A DNA stretch of 38,742 nt from Branchiostoma floridae (Eukaryota; Chordata; Leptocardii; Amphioxiformes; Branchiostomatidae): assembly GCF_000003815.2 (NCBI RefSeq), contig NC_049984.1, positions 20,963,590 to 21,002,331 of the forward strand. The letters run 5' to 3'. Of this stretch, positions 7,710 to 20,700 are shown in pieces. The notes under the pieces were generated by a model. That model was not told the origin of the DNA. It saw only the letters and a list, made by a program, of their open reading frames with translations, and did no database searches. The translations under genes and the position numbers were made by a program. The first letter of the stretch is position 1; each line of letters begins with the position of its first letter.

Positions 7710-10700
7710 GTAAGAAGTTGGACGTATTCTCCGTTCTTTTAGGAAGTGTTTGACTGACATCACCTGCTGACGTTATAGTTAAACATAAATGTTTCACACA
7801 GCCTAACGTCACTTTACAAGCTGCAAGTTTTCACCTTGACTGAGGCTATAACGTTAACTATAATTTGCCAGAAAGTTCCTGTGACAGGATGTTCCTTTGA
7901 TTGTGAAAATGCAGTGATAACCCTACGGATGATCCTGTAACACTGTGAAAAATTCATCTTCTTTACATTGCTGAGCATGAATAAGTTTGCAGCAATTTGC
8001 AGGTGTAACTGTATAAAGCCACATCTACCCTATACCCATTGAGCTGTTGCACCAGTTCTTGTACTCAGACCTGTATCACAGCGAGACTGCACAAGTGAGA
8101 CCGTGTGGCACAGCGTTAGTGTATTTGCGTGTTTGTTCAAATCCGGCTGCCATGTCACCGATCTTGTGCCCTTGGGAAAGGCACTTTACACGACTTTCCT
8201 TACTTTACTCAGGTGAAAATGAGTACCTAGCTTCGGCTAGGGCTGGCCCTGGGATAGGACGTTAAATGGAGGTCCCGTGTATGGGGAAAGCCACACCCCA
8301 TGCACGTTAAAGAACCCACACACGTGCGATGGTGCGGTGTGCGATGGAACAAACCATTGGTGATTCACTACAAATCCCCCGGACGGAGGCCTGGCAAACC
8401 TCTGTTTCAAAACATTGATAATTGCTGATTCCTTAGCTGATGAACATTTGGACATAATCAGAAGAAGACCTTCAACTGACCAGTCCAACCTTTTGGCTCC
8501 TCTTGTTGAGATTCATTGGGATTGATCCTCGAATCTACGAGTCTCTTTCCTTGTTGAGATTCATTGAGATTGATCCTCGAATCTCCGAGTTGGATATCCC
8601 TGTGCGGCAAACTTTTGCTGTTACTCACAGGGTCGGTTTGGGAGCCGCTAGAAAAACTGGAGGCAAGTAGAACAGTCTCCTTTTCGCGGGAATCGAATCC
8701 AGGCCCGCCAGCTTACTATCCCAATGCTATAACCGCTAAGTTAAAACACCTGGACCGGTTGGAAGTTGGTCAATTGGTGGCACTTGAACCCCATCGTAAC
8801 TCTGTGCTTCCTGAGTTTTCTTTTTCTTTACACTATTGAAATTAGGACCATCCAATTGTAATCAAGTCAGCACAAATGTTAACAGATCATCCTTAGTCAG
8901 AGATCGACAATAGGCCTTTGGTCCCGTGGATGGGGGAGCCCCAAACATGTTAAAGAACCCAACACACTGCTTAAGAAGAATAGGGATGGCCAGGGTTGGA
9001 CAAGCCCACTAGGCCTATTGTCCAGGGCAAGTGAAAGTGCTGATCAGGCAAGTGCATGACACCACTTGCCCAATCGGGCAAGTTAGATTTTTCTATTGAC
9101 TAATTGAGTGAGATTTTGATCTTCTTTTTTACTTTTACAGTCATGATATCAAGCAATGGTCAACATAGAAAAATTGAGGCATTAATAAGAATGCCATTGC
9201 TGGAGGTGAAAATGCATGTAAAAGTGATATTTTGGGCAAGTGAAAAATTAGTTCGTCCAAGTACATTTTTCATGTGCTCAATGCCCGACAGGTGAATTTT
9301 AGAAAACTTGTCCAATCCTGATGACCTCATCCTCCCATGCAGGGACATCCAACAGCGAAACCGCCTGTCTGAATGTACCCTGCTTTCTCGACTGTTACCC
9401 TTAGTTCCAGACCGCCTTGCTTATCAATATTAATGAGCTTACCCATATATATGCGAGATCCCTTTTGAAAACTGAAAGGCCTAGTATTCTCTGATTGGCT
9501 GACAGCTGGTTTGGGGAGGACGTCCAGGAACTAAGAGTGACGGTTGAGCAAGCAGGGTACATCCAGACAGGAAGTTTCGCTGTTGAATGCCCTACGTTGG
9601 AGGATGGATGACCTGGGCCAAGTATCGTCATGCTTTCTCCTGTCACCCGATGACTAATGGGGCGTCGATGTAGGTTAGACATCCAGGTAATAAGATACAC
9701 CAAAAAGTAGTTACTCAAGCAATTGGATATGGTTTTGAAAACGGTCACTGAAGTTTCGGATAGAATCCACTATCCTTCGTCAGTGACACTGTCAATGTCA
9801 CTAATGGTGGTTTTTGTCCTTTTTTTTCTTTTTCTTTCAGCAAAGAACCAGTTACTGAGTAACCAGAGCCCCACACTGGGGCTGTTCCGGCTGCACACAG
9901 ACGGAACCTCTCCTGCTGCTAAAGTGAGAGACAACATCTACTGTGCTACAGCAGTGTGGGGACTGGCACTGGCCTACAGGTGAGCCTGCTCATACCTGCA
10001 CTGGTCTAGAGAAGTGTCCAGGCTTTTAGCCAGGCACACATCAAGGCTTCATCTGGACACCCTTTTCTTAGAATAACAAGAAATTTGACACACGAGATGC
10101 CCTTACACCAGGGAAAAAATCCTCTGACAAGCATGAAGTTCTGATTGATCAGGGTTGCTATCAGTACTATTAGGTCATCTGTCAAAGACTGTGACCTCTA
10201 TCGATCTGTAACAGTATTTTTGCATCTTTAGGATACCTTAGAATGCACTAGTTTAACTTAAAATCATCAAAAACTCTGCACCATGGAAGTGGATGCCCCG
10301 GGACCTGCTACAATAGTCACTTACAGTGACTCCCCATAAATAGCATAATAAAATCCTAGCTAAAAGTCTGGTACAGGGAACATGGTACCAGACAAGATTT
10401 ACCTGCATCATTTGTTTTTACCTTTTAGTCCATCAAAAACAATGTTCCTAATACTAGTAATGTACTGAAGTACCATTTGATAAAGTTTTAGGAGCAAGCC
10501 TGTTGGTATATTACAGGGGTTGAAGTACTTGGTTGCCCAGTCAGTGCCCAACATAGTGTCAAACTCAGGCCTAGCTAGGGCATCATCATCGTCATCATCT
10601 TCCGGTCATGCTTTAGTTGCATGGATGCACATGACTCCCTCCCTCCATGCCTATCCTCCATATAGTAATAGCCTTTGCCAGATCTTCCACTGAGCAGCAA

Positions 10701-13700
10701 GCATCTTGGCATTTCAGCTGATGTAGATAAGGTCTCATTGATGTATTACTCCGAGTAGGCACCCTAAAAGAGATCCGAGCCAAAAAATAAACGGCTGCAT
10801 GGACGCGTGTTTTTAGCGGTGAGAAAGTCCCTTTTAGCCAACCAAATTGATCTCAAAAGTTAGATTGGTGAAAGCTTGTATGTAACTGAAGAAATTAGCA
10901 GGTAAAGTTTTGCAGCTGTGCGCTAGGTACACAGTCCTGGGTTCTGAGTGGTGCGGTTGTTCACTTACAGCGAAAAAGTGTCTTTTGTGGGAATTGTCTA
11001 ATAGTTTGTAATTGCTATAAAAAAAGAACTAGTGTCTATTTAACGTTGCCATTTCCCCCCCACAATGTAGGGTAAATGTGCTCAACATAGAAGTATTTGT
11101 CTGAGGTTGCCCAGTGAGCAACCTGGCTACAAAAAAGTATTTCAAGCCCTGGTACCAAACCTCCAGTTTGTAATAATCCAAAAGATTGGGAAGGAATGTT
11201 ACATTAGATTCCATACATACATTTCAATGTCTGTCAGACATCTTCCTCAGAGCTTCTAACTGGAGTTCTGCTTTTTGCTGCTATATGTTTGGGATAGTGT
11301 TCTCGCCGCAAAAGCGCCACCTACATCAGCTACATATAGCGACGAGAAGCAGAACTCCAGTTAGAAGCTCCGAGGAAGATGTCTGACAGACATCGAAACG
11401 TCAGCAGGTGAGAAAAACTTTTTGTATAAAAGAAAACTCTTATGACCTGTGATCTACCAACATAATGAAATTATTTTGGGATGTGATGTCAGTTGTTCCC
11501 ATGTTCTGTGTCCAGGAGAATTGACGATGACCGAGGACGGACCCATGAACTTGAGCACTGCACGGTCAAGTGTATGAGAGGTATCCTGTACTGTTACATG
11601 AGGCAGGCAGAGAAGGTCAGTAAGATATCTTTATTCTACTCATCTAATGGCACAGTACAGTGTACATGTATATGATTATGGATTTTATGAATGGGAAATT
11701 AAGTCTGATGTTGTAATGACTATGGGTCTGGATCCTAGTTTCTATATTAGCTTATCATTCATAAACTCAGGGATGCTGGCATTATGCAATGACAACGTGT
11801 TTGATCAAGAACCTAGAGGTCCGGTGTTCAAATCCTGTCATGTCACCGATCTTGTGCCCTTGGGAAAGGCACTTTACACAACTTTTCTCACTTCACTCAG
11901 GTGAAAATGAGCACCTAAATGTTGTTTGGGATGTCCCTTGAATCGGACATGTAATAAGGATCATGCCATAATGATCAGCATGATAATCGTGGGTACTACA
12001 GGAAGAAAGACAGGAAGAGGCCAGACCAGATAGATTACTGTCAGGGAGTTGTGTTGATTAGACTTACTCAGATATAACACACAGTAATTTTATACAGTTT
12101 ACAGTAAGTATACACTTACAAGACTTAGTCTAGAGATAAGTATATGTACCAGGTCTAGTTACAGTTTTCTTAATCTTATAGGGAGTCCAGGGCTCTAGCC
12201 AGCGTCCGTTTTTCCGCCAATTGATGGAAATTTGCTGCGTGTGAAATAGTTTAAAACCAATCCGTCAACCTTGACCGACAAAAATCCTTGGTGGAAGCTA
12301 CAGGCAGCTTGAAGACGCCGTCCACAGCCGTAAAAGCCACACACTGTTTGTTTTGCTATTGTTATGACTGTTGACAATGTGTGTCGGCGCCTTTTGCATA
12401 CGATATTCTTATTAAAAACCCGTTTTTCAAGGTTTCAGTTCAGTCTCTCTAACTCATGGAATAGTGTTTTCGTGGTTTTTGCGACAATGGGAATTGGCTG
12501 ACGGAAAAAAAATTCGAGCTGGCTAGAGCCCTGGGGTAGTCCCTTCAGTTTTGCAATCTACAACATACGGAGAGACTACATACAGAGTAACTAACATGTC
12601 CACAGACCTGAGTCCAAGGCCACAAACTGAACGATGATTGTAAATGAATTTAAGTTCAAGTGGATTTGATTTTATGTTAGCTGGGACATGGCGTATTTGC
12701 AGTGGTTTTAAGGTAACTGTAGACACATGCTGTGATGGAAAAATGTTTGCGTTGGTTTTGAGTTTATGGTGAAGTGGTGAACGTCAATGGCAAAGGTCAT
12801 GGTTGTTATACTGTTACAGACTTGCAGTTTTATTTTGTGTCAATAGGTAGAGCTGTTTAAGCAGGGCCAAGACGCCAGACACTGTCTGCACTCAGAATTC
12901 CACTGGCAAACTGGAGATGCTCTCAAGGGTGACAATGAAGCTAAACATCTTCAGGTGAGGTCTTACCATTCTTATCATGTGCTGTTACCTGTTAAGGGGT
13001 TTTCCAGCTCTAAATTCTGTCCGTTCTCTCAGTTTGTGTTTAGTTAAGTTAAGAAAGTATTTGGGGTGAGTTAACATGTTATCCTGTGAGAAATATTTAT
13101 GATGTTGGCAGAAATTTTGTTTATGTTTGCATCATTATCTCAAAGTCAAAGTGTTCGTTAATTTTAGCCAGCCTATACATGTATGTTAAGCTTTATGTTG
13201 GTAGTTGTAACATTACTGTATTCATTGACTAAGCTTGGTTAAGGCAATGACAGCTTAAACATGTGTTTGTCTGGGTGTGTAATATGCAAAATCGGGTATG
13301 TGAGATTGCGTAGCGCAGCAGCAGAGTGTTTTGCTCGAGAGATTACGAGATTACGGCCGCGTGTCACCGATCTTGTGCCCTTGGGAAAGGCACTTTACAA
13401 GACTTTCCTCACTTGACTCGGGTTAAAATGAGTACCTACAATAGCTTCGGCTAGGACCGTCTCTCGGATAGAGCCATACCCCAGGCATGTAAAAGAACCC
13501 GCCACATGTGCGATGGTGCAGTGTGAGGGAATCCAACCGCTCTGGCCAAAAATGGGGTAGGGAATTTCTCCAGCAGCCTCTTAACCCCTGCTTCACCTAT
13601 TGAGTCAGTGAAGTCAGTGAAGACTTAGGGAGACAAGATGCTGCTACAGTTATCGCTATGGGCCGCTCTTCATCTTCATGATGGTAACATCAGGTCCTAC

Positions 13701-16700
13701 GAACCTGATTTAGAAAAAAAAAACTTTCACTGGGCCAGGGCTGCATAGAGTTTTTATCCCTGCATAGTTTGTAGCCTGGAGACTAATTTTTAACAAATCT
13801 GAAGTACCAGTAGGAGCTTAGGGTTATCATAATTATCATAGTGAAAATTAGTCTAATAGGAGCTAGAATTCCCTATCATAATGAAAATCAGTCCAATAGG
13901 AGCTCAGGATTCACTGTTACAATGGAATCAATACAGAACCATGGTATACGGTCAGCCGGACAGTGATTGGTCCATGTAAGTACATATTATGCATAAATTA
14001 ACAGGATTAGGGTGTCCCTAGCTGTCCTGACTTCAGGCTTTTAGCCAGGCATGCAGTCAACGCATCATCTGGACGCACTTTTTTTACAAGAAATAACAAG
14101 AAATTTGATGCCCCAGGATGCCCTATACTGGGGAGAAAATCCTCTGCAAGCATGAAATTCTGATTGACCAGGGATGCTACCAGGTCATCTGTGGTCACAG
14201 TCTTCTACTGTGACATGTACAGTATTTTTGCCTCTCTGGAGACTTGTTGTTGTTTCCAGATTGATGCGCCATCCCTGTACCTCCTGTACTTGGCACAAAT
14301 GATCTCCTCAGGACTGCAGATCATCTACACCACAGACGAGGTCAGCTTCGTACAGAACCTGGTCTACTACATAGAGAGGGCCTACAGGCTGCCTGACTAT
14401 GGGGTGTGGGAAAGAGGAAGCAAGTATAACAATGACAACTGTGAGCTTCATACCAGGTAAGCCTTCAGTTGAAGAAAGGGCATGATGTTACTCCATAGGG
14501 CCTTGCCAATTTGATTTTCTGGTTATTGAATATTTGCAGGAAAATACAGGAACCTACTTAGTCTAGCAAAATAAAAAAAAAGAAACCACTGACCCATACC
14601 TTCCAAGTAACTTAGTCTCTCTATATATTATAATGCAAATGATATGCAGAGAAGGCACATACGTGAATTCATTTCCTTTTTCCAAATCATATATATAATT
14701 GTTACAAATATCCATCTTCATGAAACTAATTGTAGCATTTTGTTGTAAAATCAGTTTTGCTTAGTGCAAGGTCACATGGAGTCCAGGAGAGGAATGATTT
14801 GTGTTGACATTTCTGTCTTTATCTTCCCCACTGCCAGCTCCATAGCCATGGCCAAAGCTGCACTGGAGGCCATGAATGGATTCAACCTGTTTGGAAAACA
14901 GGTGAAGTACTGATTTCATTCTTATGCTTTGTTTGTTGTTCTTGAATTCTTCATTGTTCAGATTGATGGTACATTGAGTGTTTGAATGCAACAGTGTGTT
15001 TTGTTCTTCCACTACACCCTTTATCATTATCAACAGAATACCAGTTACATGTACATACTATATACTATAGTAGTATGTAAAACATATCATCTCAAGTTTT
15101 ATATCAGGCTACTATACCAAATGGATTTTATGGTTCCTGGATAGTACAGATTCAGAAGTAGAATACCAAGGTGGCATCATGTACACAAATGTACAGTGTA
15201 GCTTGAGTGTTTGGCTCAAACCCCAGACGTCCTGGGTTCAAGTCCCCTGATATGCTCTGACATTGTCTCTTAAGAAAGGCACTGAAATGAATTTCCTCCC
15301 TTTGCTCAGGTGAAAATGAGCACCTAGCTTCAGTTAGGGCCTTCCCTCATAAAATGGAGGTCCCATGTTATCATGTGTAATGTACCCAGATTATTAAGAA
15401 GTAAGGATTTTGCATGGCCCTATATTAAAAAGTCCATTTCAATGTGTGACCTCTGTCTCCAGGGTGCTTCTTGGTCAGTCATCTATGTGGACATCGATGC
15501 CCACAACAGGAACCGGGTAACTGTCAGTACCCTGCTGCCAAGAGAGTCCAGCTCCAAGGTAAGGTACAAGCAGTTAGGTTTCCTGGAGTCAATGGAGTGT
15601 TCATGGTGTTTTTGAGTTTGTGATAGCGCTATTAACACTAAGAGAGTCTCAAAATTGATGGTATCATGCACTTCATCTTCAGATCACTAGGTGGTGCATA
15701 TGTACAGTGTGTTTGTGCCCTACAGAACACAGATGCAGCTCTCCTGTCCGTGGTGAGTTTTCCAGCCTTCGCTGTGGATGATGAAGCGCTGAGGTATCGG
15801 ACCCAGGATAAAGTCATCAGGTACAGCCTTGCACAGGCTCTTACATGTACATTCTATTTTATTCAAAGAATGTTCTATGTTTATATAAAATGTAACATTA
15901 TCTTACCTGCACTTAAGTATTTGGGACGTGCCCAAATTTTTGGCTGCTATTTCCGAGATATGACGATGAAGTCATATGACTGGAGCAACAGGTTGTAAGT
16001 TCCAGATACTGTAAATGCAGAAATGTTCGCGGTGGATTTATGTTCGCGGTTTTCGCGTTGGCCATTTCACCGCGAATTTAAAACCACCGCGAACATTTTT
16101 CCAGGGTATTAAGATACTACAGTGCATGGGGCTACTGCGAAATTAAAACCACCGCGAAAAGTCCTTTTTCCCGCTACCGCAAAATTAAGTCCCCACGAAC
16201 TTAAATGCATTAATTTTACAGTAACCTTTGTTGCCAGAAACACAATGTATCAGAACTTTTGCATAATACAAGCAATGTCCCGCAAGGAATGAAGAGTAAG
16301 TGCTAAGTAAGTAAGTAAATTCACATGGGCATAAGCAATGTATAACATCTCTCCATAATGATATCATTGTGTTGTAGAAAACTGCAGGGCAAGTATGGGT
16401 TTAAGAGGTTCCTGAGAGATGGCTACAGTACTGTTCTAGAGGACAAGAAGAGAAAGTACTACAAACCTGCTGAGATTAAGGTATGGGAAATTAACCTCTT
16501 TCTTCAGTTCAGTTCATCCTCATATACATTTTGTATTTTAAGAGGTGCCACGAATAATGCTGTCCCTGACATCTCAGTCCCGCATCTTTCTACTGGAACT
16601 TAAGTTTGCAATAGGAGGGGAAAGAAGGCTTTCTTTGGTTGTGTTTTAAAACTACTGTACAATTATAATCTGTTCTTACTGGCTGTCGCTATTTTTAATT

Positions 16701-17745
16701 GTACTTTTTGCAGAATAAACTAGAGTTCGGCGACCTCATACCTCCATGAAATATTCAAGCTTTTGTAAATTTTATGCAACAGACTTGCACATTTTCATGA
16801 TTCATGCATGGTGATGTTCATCATTAACTAACATACACGTCAAGTATGAAATTCCTATCATTAATCATTGAGCAAATATCATTGCAATTTTTGCATATAT
16901 TATGCAAATCAGTTCCTAATTAGCATATTTGGCATCTGCTTATGTTCCATCTATCATAATGTACATTTGTTACATTTATTGAAGTCCAGTTATTGCAAAC
17001 AATGGAATTAAATAATTTCCTCATTAATTATGCAAATTAAGTCCTTATTTGCATAAAATGCATATCATTATGAACATCTTTGCCTAAGCTACCTGCATAC
17101 CTAAAATGCAGGCAATCCGCCGTTCCTTTCTGCAGTTATCCACTTTGGAGTGTCTTGACAAAAACGCCACTGCAGTTCCACAATTAAATGTTAGGGGACT
17201 GAAACTTGCCCTACTTTGTCATGACGCTAAAAGCTATCTACCACCCAAATGTCATGACCATATCACATACGGGACAAGAGATACATTGAAAAAACTGCTA
17301 TGATAGAATATTCTCATCAATTATGCAAATGTACTCCTATTTTGCTAAATTAGTATTTTATCTTGTACAACATTGTCTAAGGTACCTACATACCAAAAAT
17401 CATGAAAATCCGTTGTTCCCTTCTTGAGTTATCGTCTTCAGAAGTTTTTGACAAAAATGCACCTGCTATCCCAAAACTAGACGCTAGGGGGCCCAAACTT
17501 ATGTCATTTTTTCCTGAGCACAAGAGCTATCTAATATATAAAAATCTTGACCATAGCATGTTCAGAACACCGAGATAGCAAAACCGGAAGTTGCGCTGCA
17601 GTACCAAGGTCACACACCAGGGGGCCCAAAATTGACCTTGACCTTCGTCTTCCCAACCCCTACCCACATACCAAATATCATCGTAGTCCATCAAGAGGTT
17701 CTCAAGTTATGATGTTCACAAATATGCGGACACACAGACACACAG

Positions 17746-17777
<32 letters not shown>

Positions 17778-20700
17778 ACCAAAAACTACACCTCCATTTT
17801 TTCATGGAGGTAACAAACAAACAAACAAACAATGTACTGATATTGTAATAGTTCTATTGTTTAGAAGACTTAGTCTGCTCCATTCTAACAATGACAATCA
17901 TATTTCTATTCCCACAGTTATTTGATGGAATTGAGTGCGAATGGCCTGTATTTTACATCTACATGATTATTGATGGTGAGTACATGATGTACAATTATAG
18001 TGGGTATCAGTATGGTGTACCGGTACCAAACCGATTTTTCTTATTGGACTGGCCCAGAAAAACGGGACCTGAAAAAATTTGGTGGAACGGATGTTGGACC
18101 TATTGGAAAATTAACGGATTGTATGATCAGGCATTCACACGTTTGGGGGCTAACCTATCGAGGAAAAATAACATGAGCGAGGTAGCGAAGAGTCTATAGT
18201 CATTTCTACCAAGTTTTACAGTCAATAGTACAGAGGTAGTGAGCCTTGTAGGATTTTAAAACGCCAGTGGGAGTTGATTAATTCACAAAACAGATTTGTT
18301 TAATAATATAGCAAAATGGACCAATGTTTTGAGTATCTGCATTTACAAGTTTTCACATACTTAACCAGGTCCAAGTTCAGGTCTGGACCTGGACCTGATC
18401 CTCTAGACCTGAACTGTACCTGGACCTGAACATTCTGTAACGTTACCCAGCCCTAATGTACAATGATATACACACTAGGACCTTATCATTCTATGATACC
18501 TTTGCTCCTTTTTTCTTTTTAGTTCAAGTCAAAATCCACCATCAAAAATGATCTTTGGTTGATTTTATGGCCATTTGTGGCTGAAATTTGGTACAGACAT
18601 CTTTTCTTATTAGGTCAGAGCTCTCAATTAGTTGCTGAAATGTTCAAAATAATAGATTTTCAATTTTGGAAGCAATTACAAAGTTGAAATTTGGTGAAGA
18701 AAATGACAGGTATTTGATGATGTTAAAGTTAAATGTTTTAGTATTACTAAAATTGTCAGTCATGAAACTTAAACATTCAGGCAAAATATACAGTGAATAT
18801 TGAATCTTAAATAATGTTTCTGGTGCTTGATTACTGCTGCCATGTCGTTATTTCCTCCTGTGATGTTCTGGTGAACACTGCAGCGGGTTCTGAACCTGGA
18901 CCCCCCCCACACACACAAAAAAATGGCCCTTTCCTACATACACACAATTTCAGGTTTCCTTAATGTTTGCTTCTCTACTTTTGAAAAGACCATCCCTTGG
19001 CCTTCCCATCGTCCTAACGCCTGGTCCCCAATGGCATTAGCCTATGGGGCCCTGCTATCTAGATGCCTACCAGCGGTTATTATGATTGTCGCCACAAACC
19101 AGCTGTCAACCAATCAGAGAATAGGCTTTTCTTGGGTTTTTTGTTGTCGAAAGCTGTCTCGCAAAGGCCGCTGGGAAGCTATCAGCCAATCATGTTACGT
19201 CTTAAATAGCACTATCCTCCTACGCCCGATCCCCAACGGCTGACTGCCCATATAAGGGTAAGCTCATTAATATTTATAAGCAGGGCGACGAGGAACTGAA
19301 AGTAACTGCGGGTAGGACATGAGATAGCAGGGCCCCATAGGCTGAGTCAGCTAGCCACTGGGTACCGTGTGTAGGAGGATGGGCCTCCCAAGTTGGGGAC
19401 AAAAGCAGCCCCATGCTACCAATGAAGAACTCCTCTGCCGACAGTTTGTCATGTTTCATGTGGACTGCAGAGTCACAGCTATAGACAGTTCTCAGGAGAA
19501 AGTGGGATGGGCTTTTCCTTACCCATGCAGCCTTGCCTTGTGTTACTTTGCGATCTTGATCGTCAAGGGCAAGGTAAATGGTACTTCCCACTAGCGTTGG
19601 GTGGTAGATCCTTGTCCATACAAAGGCTGGCCAAAGTTAAGTCAGTTGGGCCCAAGCAGATGTCTGCATAAAGCCTGCGCTCGCATCTGTTGGGCCGGAC
19701 CACACTGCTGTCTAGATCACTGCCATTCATTGTCTAGATTTTAGTCAATTGCTCACAATAGCTAAAATCAATTCCAGGTGTATTTTTACTGGCAACCGTG
19801 TCTAACAGACACCCAAGTGATTTTTTCATCTCTCATCATAAACAGGTGTTTTCCGCAATAAGGAAGATCAAGTAGAGAAGTACTGTAGGATGTTACAGCC
19901 ATTGCTGCAGGACAAGGGGGAACTCGGTTAGTATGGAAAAATGTTACACTTTCCACTATAGGGCATGTGTTAGTCACTGTACAACGTATATATATTTATA
20001 CATAATCCATGTAACCTGAACAAATTAAAACACTAGGGGACACCATCTTCAGAGACTACATTCTACCTCAAATATGAGAATTTAGCATTTGAAAAACAGG
20101 AAAACTTTAAAGCTCTTTGTTTGAGATTTTAGAACATTGTAAATCCTTCTATACAAAGATGATGCCTAAAAGTAGTTACTCATGACAAGCAACTGGATAT
20201 GGTCTTGGAAACGGTCAGACGTTTCCACTGGAATCCCCAGTTGCTTGAGTAACTACTTCTTTGGGTATGTCTAACCGACAATGGACGTACAAAGATGATG
20301 GTTTACTTGATTTTGTGTACATGATGCTCCATGTGTACATGTACATGTAGGTGTGGTCATCCCAAAGTACTACTTTGTGTACATGATGCTCCGTGTGTAC
20401 ATGTACATGTAGGTGTGGTCATCCCAAAGTACTACTTTGTGTACATGATGCTCCGTGTGTACATGTAGGTGTGGTCATCCCAAAGTACTACTTTGTGTAC
20501 ATGATGCTCCGTGTGTACATGTAGGTGTGGTCATCCCAAAGTACTACTTTGTGTACATGATGCTCCATGTGTACATGTACATGTAGGTGTGGTCATCCCA
20601 AAGTACTACTTTGTGTACATGATGCTCCGTGTGTACATGTAGGTGTGGTCATCCCAAAGTACTACTTTGTGTACGTGATGCTCCATGTGTACATGTAGGT

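Noticed and set aside
8097-8170. Functional tRNA gene
   Set aside because: Only A- and B-box-like motifs remain; no acceptor-stem pairing, and it continues into a repeated SINE body.
17547-17813. 88-codon plus-strand frame
   Set aside because: Lies within a repeat element and ends in the (CA)n tract; no conserved coding signal.
18365-18430. Possible regulatory palindrome of GGACCTG repeats
   Set aside because: Short, imperfect and without element ends or known binding-site spacing; kept only as a note on the intron.
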